Below, piece after piece: positions 8,759 to 16,136 of a DNA stretch of 64,000 bases (within the stretch, counting starts at the first letter, position 1; each line of letters begins with the position of its first letter). This DNA comes from an uncultured Muribaculaceae bacterium (lineage in GTDB: Bacteria; Bacteroidota; Bacteroidia; Bacteroidales; Muribaculaceae). The position numbers and the translations under genes were made by a program. A model generated the notes under the pieces. It was not told where the DNA came from. It worked only from the letters and a program-made list of their open reading frames with translations, and did no database searches. The stretch is from contig CAJTYH010000005.1 in NCBI GenBank assembly GCA_910583675.1, positions 1-64,000 of the forward strand, given 5' to 3'.

Positions 8759-9373
8759 ATGGCAAAAGTTGGTTATATATTCAAGGCAAACTCCTATGAT
8801 GCGTTTGACGCGGACAAGGAATGGATGCTCCAGTACGGTTGTGTACAAGTGATAGAGGAATCGGTCAAACACGAGACGCTTAGACCGAAGTGGAAACAAC
8901 TCATGTCGAATCTTGAAAGAGGGGACGAACTGGTGGTATCGAAATTCAGCAATGCCGTGCGCGGTTTGCGGGAACTGGCGGCCTTGATCGAGCTGTGCCG
9001 GATTAAAGTGGTGCGCATCATTTCCATACACGATAACATTGACACATGTAATGAACTGTTTGCCGAGACGACACCGGCAGAAGTGTTGATGATGTTCGGG
9101 GCACTTCCGGAAGAAGTGGCCGTACTGCGAAAATCATCGGATAAGATTATGCGCCTGCAACAAAGTATCAACACGTCCATACTTACCAAAAAGAGTTTGA
9201 GTAAAGCGGAACGGGATAAGAAGATTGTGGATATGTATAACGACGGTTATTCAATCCGGGATATATGGAAAGAGAGCGGTGTCCGGAGCAAAAGTACAGT
9301 GTATGGAATACTCAATAAGTACAGGGTACAACTTAACAGAAAACCCGGACGTGTACCGGGGCTACGGAAATAG
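8759..9373 (+). CDS. Resolvase-like DNA-binding protein lacking catalytic residues
   Basis: The 204-aa protein has a resolvase/invertase-type N-terminal domain (about 1-130) and a C-terminal HTH (about 160-195, IVDMYNDGYSIRDIWKESGV). The catalytic signature GYxRVS is replaced by GYIFKAN, so the nucleophile Ser and first Arg are gone. The usual LDRLGRSLRDL is SNAVRGLREL, losing another Arg. It is therefore probably a regulator or architectural protein, not a recombinase. It is divergent from the mobilization operon and has a consensus promoter. Similar inactive resolvase-like proteins accompany Bacteroides mobile elements. Confidence 0.75.
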   Translation: MAKVGYIFKANSYDAFDADKEWMLQYGCVQVIEESVKHETLRPKWKQLMSNLERGDELVVSKFSNAVRGLRELAALIELCRIKVVRIISIHDNIDTCNELFAETTPAEVLMMFGALPEEVAVLRKSSDKIMRLQQSINTSILTKKSLSKAERDKKIVDMYNDGYSIRDIWKESGVRSKSTVYGILNKYRVQLNRKPGRVPGLRK

Positions 9374-9492
9374 ACAGGAGCAATACAATATCTGAATAGA
9401 ATAATATATATTGAAAACCAGCTAATTATTTGCGTTATCCGCAGTTTTTTCGTACCTTTATATTGAGATGTATTAACTAAAATGAAAGAGTT

Positions 9493-9597
9493 ATGGGAGA
9501 TATTATAATTGTATTGTTGGTATTCTTCGTTGTTGGGAAACTCCTGAAAGGAGTATTCGGTGGTTTCAGCAAGAGCAGCTTCCGGGATGACAAATAA
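9493..9597 (+). CDS. Possible 34-aa membrane micropeptide
   Basis: ATG at 9493 encodes MGDIIIVLLVFFVVGKLLKG followed by VFGGF and a polar tail ending DDK. This is a single hydrophobic helix with a glycine-rich polar end. A promoter-like TTTG/TACCTTTA pair lies about 50-65 bases upstream. A further short frame begins at 9587, overlapping the stop (MTNKPAKVLV, to 9748), followed by a hairpin at 9737-9762. The evidence is the hydrophobic pattern and the context only. Confidence 0.4.
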   Translation: MGDIIIVLLVFFVVGKLLKGVFGGFSKSSFRDDK

Positions 9598-9736
9598 GCC
9601 TGCAAAGGTATTGGTAAATGAGGACAGTCGTGAATTTATAAAAGGACATGGAATGCGACAAATGGCAGTTTTGTCAGAATATAACAGAAATTATTCTTGT
9701 GAAAATATAAACGGAAAATTCCCGAAACAAGAATCC

Positions 9737-9762
9737 AGGATACATTGAAAAAAACGTATCCT
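9737..9762. terminator. Hairpin between convergent genes
   Basis: AGGATAC (9737-9743) pairs with GTATCCT (9756-9762), with an A-rich loop. It lies between the plus-strand micropeptide region and the end of the minus-strand DUF1281-type gene at 9796, and could terminate both. Confidence 0.45.
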
Positions 9763-9795
9763 GAATCCGTGTTGAGCATTATCTGCATAGGATGC

Positions 9796-10476
9796 TTAAG
9801 AAACCCATCTGTAACCTTCGTCTGTCAGCTCAAAGTATTCGTCTATTCCCGGTTTTACATAAAACATGATTTCAAAGGCTTCGTTACTTCCATCTTCGGG
9901 TATAGTCATGTCGATTTCTCCATTTCGGACAATTCCTCTTCCTACATTGGAGCCTAAATCTTCATCGGCATAGGCATAATGAAATTCAACATCAGGGAAT
10001 TTCTCGGAAAGTTTTTGTATGAGTTGTGGCACTCCACTCCAAGCTGTATCAAACCAAAGCACGTTCGGCTCGTCAAATTCCTGATTATAGGCATTCCATT
10101 TTGTACCCCATGTTGCGATAGACCATTCGTACCAAGTGGTATAACCGTATTTTTCTTGATTGTTCAGATATGCCGCCCCAAGCTGCAAAGTTTCTTTTCT
10201 GGTTTTTTCATCCTGATTTTCCATCCATTGAATCGTCCTCAATTCTTCTTGTGAATTGTTCGGCTTCCGTTGCATTGCGATGATATATCGCATACCAAAT
10301 TCTCCACGACTTGACGCTTCTATCAGTAATTCTTTGGGCATCGGGATAATGTTGTTGAAGTCAATGTAGCAGGGCGTATTGTCTGCATCATTTTCTCCTT
10401 TTAAGAAATTCATTACGCTTTGTACGGTTTCTCTGTCTGCGTTTATTTCTAAACGGTTTGTTACATGATTAGGCAT
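9796..10476 (-). CDS. DUF1281 / YubB ferredoxin-like domain protein
   Basis: The 226-aa protein starts MPNHVTNRLEI. That opening and the following YIDFNNIIPMPKELL are typical of the DUF1281 (YubB, api92-like) family. The middle holds TTWYEWSIATWGTKWNAYN and the end has F.YAYADEDLG, also typical. The family is frequent on plasmids and conjugative elements; its biochemical role is not known. It is transcribed alone on the minus strand. Confidence 0.8.
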   Translation of the reverse strand: MPNHVTNRLEINADRETVQSVMNFLKGENDADNTPCYIDFNNIIPMPKELLIEASSRGEFGMRYIIAMQRKPNNSQEELRTIQWMENQDEKTRKETLQLGAAYLNNQEKYGYTTWYEWSIATWGTKWNAYNQEFDEPNVLWFDTAWSGVPQLIQKLSEKFPDVEFHYAYADEDLGSNVGRGIVRNGEIDMTIPEDGSNEAFEIMFYVKPGIDEYFELTDEGYRWVS

Positions 10477-10841
10477 GATTCTGATTTTTGAAGTTGTTAA
10501 TATGAGTTGTTATTTACCCTTTTGTCGGTTCTTTGTTGATTGAACCGCTTTGGGGTTTTATGGATGCGGTACACGGCTGTCGTTACAACTTCATACGACG
10601 GCTTTTCTTGCCAAATTACTCTTACGCAGGAAGGAAGAATTTTGCAAGAAATACACTTCAAGCCACCGGATCAAGTGAGACGGCCGACCTTTGCATCTGA
10701 TAAAAACAAACCGGTGATAGCCTGAAGAACAGAAAGGACATATGTAAAGTAAGTGTACGAGGGAAAGGGCTGTTTCCCATGCAAGTGGCGGTAAATAGGC
10801 TATAAAAGTACGATGTGTGGCAACCTGGTAGTGAGCAAAGA
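10477..10841. other. Gap without a supported gene
   Basis: About 365 bases between the DUF1281-type gene and the ssb terminator. Short open frames exist on the plus strand (for example 10540-10725) but look non-coding. No repeat or promoter stands out. Confidence 0.4.
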
Positions 10842-10865
10842 AAAAGCGGCGTGATAGCCGCTTTT
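10842..10865 (-). terminator. Intrinsic terminator after ssb
   Basis: Perfect arms AAAAGCGGC (10842-10850) and GCCGCTTTT (10857-10865) around a 6-base loop. It has T-runs on both strands, so it is probably bidirectional. It lies just after the ssb stop at 10885. Confidence 0.8.
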
Positions 10866-10884
10866 ATTTGTATAAGGCAAGAGG

Positions 10885-11268
10885 TTATTTCTTGCCTTTT
10901 TTCTTCCCCTTCTTAACCGGTTCCTTGGGGGCTTCTTCCTTCTCGACAGTCGGATAGAACTTGACTGCCACCATCACGATGCGGTTGTGCTTCACACCGG
11001 CATTGTCGCTCCATTCTTCGGGTTTGAAATACCCCTCGACGGTAAGCATCGTGCCCTTGGTCAGTTGGTCGAACGACCCCGTGTTCTCGTTCTTGCGCCA
11101 TGCCTCAAAGTTCATAAAGGCGGAAACGCGGTTGGAGTCCTCGCCGTTCTTCTCCAGTCGGCTTACTGCCAAAGAAAAACGTGCTACACTGGCGTTGGCG
11201 AACTGACGGATTTCTGCATCTTTACCTACGAATCCGGTCACAGAGAAATTGTTTTCAATCTTTTTCAT
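10885..11268 (-). CDS. ssb: Single-stranded DNA-binding protein
   Basis: The 127-aa protein is an OB-fold SSB. The N-terminal core (about 1-105) contains FSVTGFVGKDAEIRQF, VARFSLAVSR, FMNFEAWRKN, GTMLTVEGYFKPEEW and HNRIVMVAVKF. A short lysine-rich tail (KKGKKKGKK) replaces the usual acidic DDIPF-type C-terminus. The lack of an acidic tip and the location in mobile DNA mark it as an element-encoded SSB, not the chromosomal housekeeping one. It probably protects single strands during transfer. Confidence 0.9.
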   Translation of the reverse strand: MKKIENNFSVTGFVGKDAEIRQFANASVARFSLAVSRLEKNGEDSNRVSAFMNFEAWRKNENTGSFDQLTKGTMLTVEGYFKPEEWSDNAGVKHNRIVMVAVKFYPTVEKEEAPKEPVKKGKKKGKK

Positions 11269-11960
11269 AATGAATTGCTTTTAGAAGTTTTTAATCAATT
11301 TTACGCTGCCTCAAAAAGTAGGTGCAGAAAAGGGATGCACCAAGGATAGCGTATCAATACTCTTTATTTTTAGCCGCAGGCAAAACCGCAAGGCTCGATA
11401 GAGGAAGATTGATGCGGCTACGCCATTGGTCAAGACTTCCGGAAGTCGTTCCCGGCTGCATACTATCTTTGCAACGGAAAAATGATGATGACTTCGCCGG
11501 AAAGCCATTCCGAAAAAGAGCAGAGGACAGCAGCTTCGGGTTCGGTTACATGAAAGAGCATATCCGTCCGCTGACATCATGTAGCCTGTTTCGGCGGTAA
11601 GTCCGCAAGAAACGGCAGGATTGGAAATGGTGGCAGTTCGACTTGATTTGAGGCAGCAAGAAGAGGAGCACCAACTCTCCAAACGTTGCATGACTGTGAG
11701 GGAATATCAACGAAGTCGCAACAAAAAGGCGTGGCAGCATATCGAGGTGATTATCATGTCCCGACTGGATGAGATGAAAGGAGCAGAGGGGAAGAAAAAG
11801 GCAACACCTGTCTTATCGGCAAAGCGGAAGTCCGCTTTTCACGAATGACCGGTTTTACAAAAGGATATGGCGCAGCCAAAAAAGAAAGATAGGATTATAC
11901 AAAAGGAAATGGCGGGTGGCTGAAATAGTCGGTTGCCCATTTCAGCCTGTTCCCCCGTCT
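11269..11960. other. Low-coding region with gene fragments
   Basis: No convincing full gene. A plus-strand promoter box TATCTTTG (11464-11471) is followed by a short frame MMMTSPESHSEKEQRTAASG (from 11482) that stops at 11551-11553 and overlaps another short frame (MKEHIRPLTSC). A 75-codon frame lies at 11621-11848. Together they look like remains of one decayed gene. A near-tandem ACAAAAGGA(t/a)ATGGC motif occurs around 11857 and 11900. Confidence 0.4.
11621..11848 (+). pseudogene. Possible remnant ORF, 75 aa
   Basis: Highly charged helical protein (RLDLRQQEEEHQLSKRCMTV, IEVIIMSRLDEMKG) with no upstream ribosome-binding or promoter signal of its own. Stop codons separate it from the promoter-linked short frame at 11482. 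It may be the C-terminal part of a broken element gene, but the identity is not recognisable. Confidence 0.25.
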
Positions 11961-12218
11961 TCAAAATTCAGTCATGATTACCCGGTTCTCAAAAATTTTG
12001 GCCTGATCGCTGGGGCGTCTTTGACAGACCCACAGATGATGTGCCCCATAGCCGAATACGAAATAGTCATCAAGATGTGTTTCCGTTTTCAGACGTTCCA
12101 TACTGCTACGCAATTCCGCTTCGTCGATTGAAAAAAGAATTGTGTTGATGATACGGAAATAAATATCCGTTGCTTCATCGCTGTAACGACAGAAGACATT
12201 TTCGATTGTAACTTTCAT
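11961..12218 (-). CDS. Conserved hypothetical protein, 85 aa
   Basis: Starts MKVTIENVFCRYSDEATDIY. Mixed alpha/beta, soluble, with a DDYFVFGYGAHHLWVC segment. It is the third gene of a minus-strand trio (12769 to 11961) of small mobile-element proteins separated by only 8-12 bases. No family or motif recognised. Confidence 0.55.
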   Translation of the reverse strand: MKVTIENVFCRYSDEATDIYFRIINTILFSIDEAELRSSMERLKTETHLDDYFVFGYGAHHLWVCQRRPSDQAKIFENRVIMTEF

Positions 12219-12226
12219 GCTCTTGG

Positions 12227-12556
12227 TTATTTAACTTCAACAATATTCTCAATTCTCCCGTAAAGTGTGGAACGCAAGGCTGTTTTGTCGATTGCGTAAT
12301 ATTCAGCTATATGCCCGTACTGTTTGACGAAATATTGCTTGAGAACATCCGAGAAATCGAAGTAATAGCCCATCAATGCGATGCCTTTCTGAAAACGGCA
12401 GCATCCTCTTACTTGTTCTGTAAGCCAATTTTTGTCATCACGGGTCAATTTGCCTCCATTATTGAGGCATTCTCGTAACCTGTAAACCTTGCAGTCTTTC
12501 AGTGTCGCCAATTCCGGCACATCCCATTTGACGAATTTGAACGCTATTTGTCCCAT
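12227..12556 (-). CDS. Conserved hypothetical protein, 109 aa
   Basis: Starts MGQIAFKFVKWDVPELATLK. The centre (NNGGKLTRDDKNWLTEQVRG followed by CCRFQKGIALMGYYFDFSD) is characteristic of small proteins often seen on Bacteroides conjugative elements, with no assigned function. It is the middle gene of the trio and presumably co-transcribed. Confidence 0.65.
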   Translation of the reverse strand: MGQIAFKFVKWDVPELATLKDCKVYRLRECLNNGGKLTRDDKNWLTEQVRGCCRFQKGIALMGYYFDFSDVLKQYFVKQYGHIAEYYAIDKTALRSTLYGRIENIVEVK

Positions 12557-12568
12557 AACATCACCCTT

Positions 12569-12769
12569 TTAATCATAGATAATTACTTCATCACGGTATT
12601 CCGCTATCTCCTTGCCATTGCTAAGACGGACGACTATCTTATTGCCGTAATCTCCCACGACCGTTCCCTCTGTATATCCTTTGTATGGAACGAGTAGGCT
12701 GCAATGTGCGCCAATAATTTCGGTTACTTCTTCCGATTCGTACATACGATTGCTGTTTTCTGTTGTCAT
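12569..12769 (-). CDS. Conserved hypothetical protein, 66 aa
   Basis: The start is chosen at MTTENSNRMY (12769), not eight codons upstream (12793). The C-terminal part (LLVPYKGYTEGTVVGDYGNK then IVVRLSNGKEI) looks like a small SH3-like barrel. It is the first gene of the trio. Function unknown. Confidence 0.55.
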   Translation of the reverse strand: MTTENSNRMYESEEVTEIIGAHCSLLVPYKGYTEGTVVGDYGNKIVVRLSNGKEIAEYRDEVIIYD

Positions 12770-12934
12770 TTGATTTTCTTTTTTATCCCTCATGTAGTAT
12801 TTACTACTTTCGGGATTGATTGAAATTATGTCGCCTCATAAGGTGTCATGGCTCTTTATGCAGGGTTTCACAAGCAAATACTACCTCTGATTGCAGAGTG
12901 TGGAGATTTGGTCGTGAACCGTCAGGCTCCGACC

Positions 12935-12967
12935 TTGCACAAAAGAAAGACAGGACATATACCTTTG
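12935..12967 (+). promoter_or_regulatory. Plus-strand promoter, candidate small RNA
   Basis: TTG at 12935-12937 and TACCTTTG at 12960-12967. A transcript starting near 12975 would run about 120 nt to the hairpin at 13046-13096 with no credible reading frame. Confidence 0.45.
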
Positions 12968-13045
12968 CGACACAATTCTCATCAGACAGACCGAAAGTCG
13001 GTACGCAATGGTGCTCCGATAAGAGGGAATAAATAAAATAGGATT

Positions 13046-13096
13046 GCAGCGAAAAGAGAAAATACAGGCTTTGGGATTCTCTTCTCTTTTGGCTGC
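13046..13096 (+). ncRNA. Long hairpin, possible 3' end of a small RNA
   Basis: GCAGCGAAAAGAGAA (13046-13060) pairs with TTCTCTTTTGGCTGC (13082-13096) with one mismatch, around a 21-base loop. There is no U tract after it, so it may be an RNA structural element, not a terminator. No known RNA family recognised. Confidence 0.35.
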
Positions 13097-13231
13097 ATAA
13101 AATATACCGCTAAAAGAACTGAAGAAATGGTTTAGTTTAGGATATTAGTCATATATATGCTAAACTAAATAAAACTAAATATAGGCAGGTACATTTACCT
13201 GTCCGTATGTTTATGTCTTTATAAAAAAGCA

Positions 13232-13455
13232 TATCTTTGCAAAACGGATGTCCCTTGAAAGAAAATCGAGGTTTGCACTTTGAGGTTTGCGATGTTTGTC
13301 AGAGGACGAAGATTATGCAAGAAAGTCGGAAAAATGACGTCGAGTGTGAACAACTGAAAGGAATGAAAAGTAGTGCAAGCAAAAAAGACGGGAAATCGCA
13401 AAAAAGATGTTTTTGTTCCTATTTTGTTTCTTTATTTCGAGAAACATTTATATAA
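13232..13455 (+). other. Promoter box with a 46-codon frame
   Basis: TATCTTTG at 13232-13239 is a consensus -7 box. Downstream, an ATG at 13315 opens a 46-codon lysine/serine-rich frame (MQESRKNDVECEQLKGMKSS...) ending at 13455. Composition gives little support for coding. It may be a small basic peptide or a decayed gene. Confidence 0.25.
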
Positions 13456-14259
13456 AATTCTTATTTACAACGTGTTATTATATATCAAAATAACATTTTC
13501 CAGATTTGCTAAAAGCCAAATAACTTGTCTAAAAGTCGTTTGAAATATGTCTTGTCTTATGTCGTTTCTGTTTCTTGCTTACATTTTTAGGGTTCTTAAT
13601 CCGCAAAATAAGCAAAAAATTCTGACATAGGCAATAACATATCGCAGAACTGCCTGGAAACATGTTTTATAACATGAGTTTGACGCAAAAAAAGACATCT
13701 ACAGGACGATTTCGTGAGAAGCCTACCATCAGCAATTATACTTGAAACTTCGGTTTTTGTTAAGCTCCAGATGTTAACAATTATAAAATCTCGCCGCCAG
13801 TTCCTATACCACCTTCATTTGAAAACTCAACCAAAACTAAATTCCAGATTGCGCCGCACTAAATCAGGACAAAACATTTTATTGTACCTTTTGTATATCC
13901 GGACACTGACCTGAAAAATATTGAAATATTATTTGCTGTATAAATGCTGATATAATTTGTGTATATGTGCGAAGCGCACCATTTTGTCTTTGGATGGTGC
14001 GCTTCTTTTTTATCTGATAGATGCCTACGGCATTGGCTTTGGCGAGTATGCCCACCAAACAAATCTTCTAAATCAACAATCTCAAAGAACAAAGAACCAT
14101 ATATACCAAAGTCTTTGGCTGGAAAGTTGGCAGATCAAATAGAAAAATCTTTCGCTCTGAAAGATGATAATAACGGAGAGAGTTCCGAATAGAGCAAACC
14201 GGAATTGTATGGAATTCTTGGTACACTAAAGTATAATATGCGCGTAAAGATTTCCGGGT
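13456..14259. other. AT-rich gap, probable junction of mobile element and chromosome
   Basis: About 800 bases with no supported gene. It contains a strong terminator at 13971-14011. Downstream at about 14085-14190 a short plus-strand stretch reads KEPYIPKSLAGKLADQIEKS and could be the tail of a lost gene. Typical element genes stop before this gap and ordinary chromosomal genes start after it, but no terminal repeat could be identified. Confidence 0.45.
13971..14011 (+). terminator. Strong intrinsic terminator
   Basis: Perfect 12-bp arms GAAGCGCACCAT (13971-13982) and ATGGTGCGCTTC (13994-14005), followed by TTTTTT. No intact gene precedes it, which supports the idea that the upstream plus-strand gene has been lost. 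Confidence 0.85.
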
Positions 14260-15003
14260 TCATAAGAACGCCCTGTTATTGAGGATACGTCCCTCCAGCG
14301 CAGCCGCATGCTTCCTGTAATCCTTGGACTGCATATAATGCCCTATCGCCTCTGCATGACGCTTATTATGCATGTCCGAACCTATGAAGTCCACCATTTC
14401 TTTATCTATCAACCATTCGGCGACCTGCCTTTGCGCTTTTCCGTAATATCCGGCAAGACTCAAGAGATTTACCTGAAAAAGCAATCCGGATCTATGAAGC
14501 TGCATATACCTGTCACGGTTCTGGATATAATATTGGTAACGTTCCGGATGCGCAAGCACCGGCTTATATCCCTTAATGGCAAGATCATATATCACCTGAT
14601 CCATATTCCATGTCTCCTGCAGGAAAGAATTCTCCACAAGAAGATAATTGTTCGGAAAAGGCCTGATATGCCCCTTCTCAAGCTCCGAGAAGAAAAACGG
14701 ACAAAGACGATGCTCCGCGGAATACTCCAGGGAAATATCGGTGCCACGGGCATCCAACTCTGCCTTAAGTTTTGCAAATGCATCCGAAATTATCTCCGGC
14801 GTATTCTCGAAAGTGTCTTCTGTTATGTGGGGAGTGCATATTATCCGTTCAATCCCCCATTCCCTCTCCTGTTCCACAAGGTCGGCACCTTCAGACGCTA
14901 CAGCGGCACCATCGTCTATGCCAGGAATCAGATGACAATGTATGTCTGTCTTGAAAAACAAATGGGACTGTACAGGGGAGGACTTCTTGAATATATTGAA
15001 CAT
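14260..15003 (-). CDS. PHP-domain protein-tyrosine phosphatase (CpsB/YwqE type)
   Basis: 247 aa, the usual size of the CpsB/CapC/YwqE family. Metal-binding PHP motifs are visible: TDIHCHLIPGIDDGA (about 19-33), CTPHI (about 56), an ENS segment, LAHPERYQYY (about 152-161) and FIGSDMHN (about 212-219). These manganese-dependent phosphatases dephosphorylate tyrosine kinases controlling polysaccharide export; the substrate here is not shown. Transcribed alone from its own promoter. It marks the start of core chromosome right of the mobile element. Confidence 0.93.
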   Translation of the reverse strand: MFNIFKKSSPVQSHLFFKTDIHCHLIPGIDDGAAVASEGADLVEQEREWGIERIICTPHITEDTFENTPEIISDAFAKLKAELDARGTDISLEYSAEHRLCPFFFSELEKGHIRPFPNNYLLVENSFLQETWNMDQVIYDLAIKGYKPVLAHPERYQYYIQNRDRYMQLHRSGLLFQVNLLSLAGYYGKAQRQVAEWLIDKEMVDFIGSDMHNKRHAEAIGHYMQSKDYRKHAAALEGRILNNRAFL

Positions 15004-15044
15004 GACAATCTATATCTCTATGCAATGTTAACACGAATTTCCTG

Positions 15045-15073
15045 CAAAGTTAGACATTTTCCTGCGATCCACA
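15045..15073 (-). promoter_or_regulatory. Promoter of the PHP phosphatase gene
   Basis: On the minus strand TAACTTTG (15052-15045) is preceded 18 bases upstream by TTG (15073-15071). The resulting leader is about 35 nt to the ATG at 15003. Confidence 0.7.
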
Positions 15074-15201
15074 ACCCCTCCTGCCATCCTCCCCATTTCC
15101 CAAAGGATACATTTCACACCAGAAAGCATTAATTAACATCAATAAGAAAACGCGATCCCGATTTACCTGTCTCGTAATGCATAAATTTGCAATATTTTTT
15201 G

Positions 15202-15209
15202 TAACTTTG
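15202..15209 (+). promoter_or_regulatory. -7 box of the glycogen synthase gene
   Basis: TAACTTTG at 15202-15209; a well-placed -33 element is less clear. The ATG at 15294 lies about 80 bases downstream. Confidence 0.55.
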
Positions 15210-15293
15210 CACGTCAATCCATAGCATCTCCGCCAAATGCCGTAGCTCCAGGAGCCACATATGTTGCGGAATGCAGATTATGCTTATAAGCCG

Positions 15294-16103
15294 ATGAGTA
15301 ACAACAGAAGAATCCTTTACATTTCGCAAGAAATAACCCCCTACCTCAAAGCATCCGCTTTAGGACAAATGTGTCAGATCCTTCCAGGGAAAGTCCAGGA
15401 AAAAGGATTTGAAGTGCGCACTTTCATGCCTAAATACGGTTGCATCAACGAGCGACGCAATCAGCTCCACGAGGTCATACGCCTCAGCGGCATAAATCTC
15501 ACCATTGACGACACCGATCACCCGCTGATCATAAAGGTAGCGACTCTGCAATCATCGCGCATGCAGGTATACTTCATCGACAACGACGACTATTTCCAGC
15601 ACCACGCAGTCAGCGACCTTGAAATACGCGAGACACCAGAAGAAAACGATGAAAGGCTCATATTCTTTGTACGCGGCGTAATGGAAACCGTACGCAAGTT
15701 GAGATGGGAGCCGGAAACGATACACTGTTCCGGATGGGTAACCGCCCTCGCACCGCTCTATCTTAAAAAACAATACGCAGACGATCCGACCATCGGCAAC
15801 GCGAAAATCGTATACTCCATTTTTGACGACCAGTTTGAAGGCACCCTTGATCCGCGCTTCGTGGAAAAACTAATTGCCGACAACATCTCAAAAGAAGACA
15901 TATCCATACTTGGAGAAGCTCCCGTGGACTGTGTGACACTCAACAAACTTGCCATAGCACATTCCGACGGAATAATACAGGCATCCGAAAACATACCGCA
16001 GGAGCTTATAGACTTCGCAAACAGCCTTGGCAAACAATTCCTCCCATATCAAGGAGAAACGCCTGACGCCCAAGCAGTCGTGGACTTTTACGAAAGTCTC
16101 TGA
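15294..16103 (+). CDS. Glycogen/starch synthase catalytic-domain protein
   Basis: The start is MSNNRRILYISQEITPYLK (15294). The 269-aa protein corresponds to the GT5-type N-terminal domain only (RILYISQEITPY, FEVRTFMPKYGCINERRNQL, ETIHCSGWVTALAPLYLKK). It lacks the C-terminal GT1-like half of full glycogen synthases. Short versions like this are normal in Bacteroidales, where the gene sits directly upstream of a DUF4270 lipoprotein gene, as here. Activity of the single domain is not established by the sequence. Confidence 0.88.
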   Translation: MSNNRRILYISQEITPYLKASALGQMCQILPGKVQEKGFEVRTFMPKYGCINERRNQLHEVIRLSGINLTIDDTDHPLIIKVATLQSSRMQVYFIDNDDYFQHHAVSDLEIRETPEENDERLIFFVRGVMETVRKLRWEPETIHCSGWVTALAPLYLKKQYADDPTIGNAKIVYSIFDDQFEGTLDPRFVEKLIADNISKEDISILGEAPVDCVTLNKLAIAHSDGIIQASENIPQELIDFANSLGKQFLPYQGETPDAQAVVDFYESL

Positions 16104-16136
16104 AACCATCCACACCACACATAAAACTGCAAAAGC

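Larger units (their letters stand above)
12770..13231. other. Non-coding region with promoter and large dyads
   Basis: No supported gene. It holds a plus-strand promoter (12935-12967), a long hairpin (13046-13096), and the inverted repeats TTTAGTTTAG / CTAAACTAAA (13131-13140, 13160-13169) and CAGGTA-catt-TACCTG around 13186-13201. The arrangement suggests a small RNA gene or an element-control region. Confidence 0.5.

Noticed and set aside
8759..9373. An active serine recombinase or invertase
   Set aside because: The catalytic Ser and two of the conserved Arg positions are replaced.
13959..14192. A 77-codon plus-strand gene
   Set aside because: Its first third runs through a strong terminator hairpin; only the last ~35 codons look protein-like, so it is at best a remnant.
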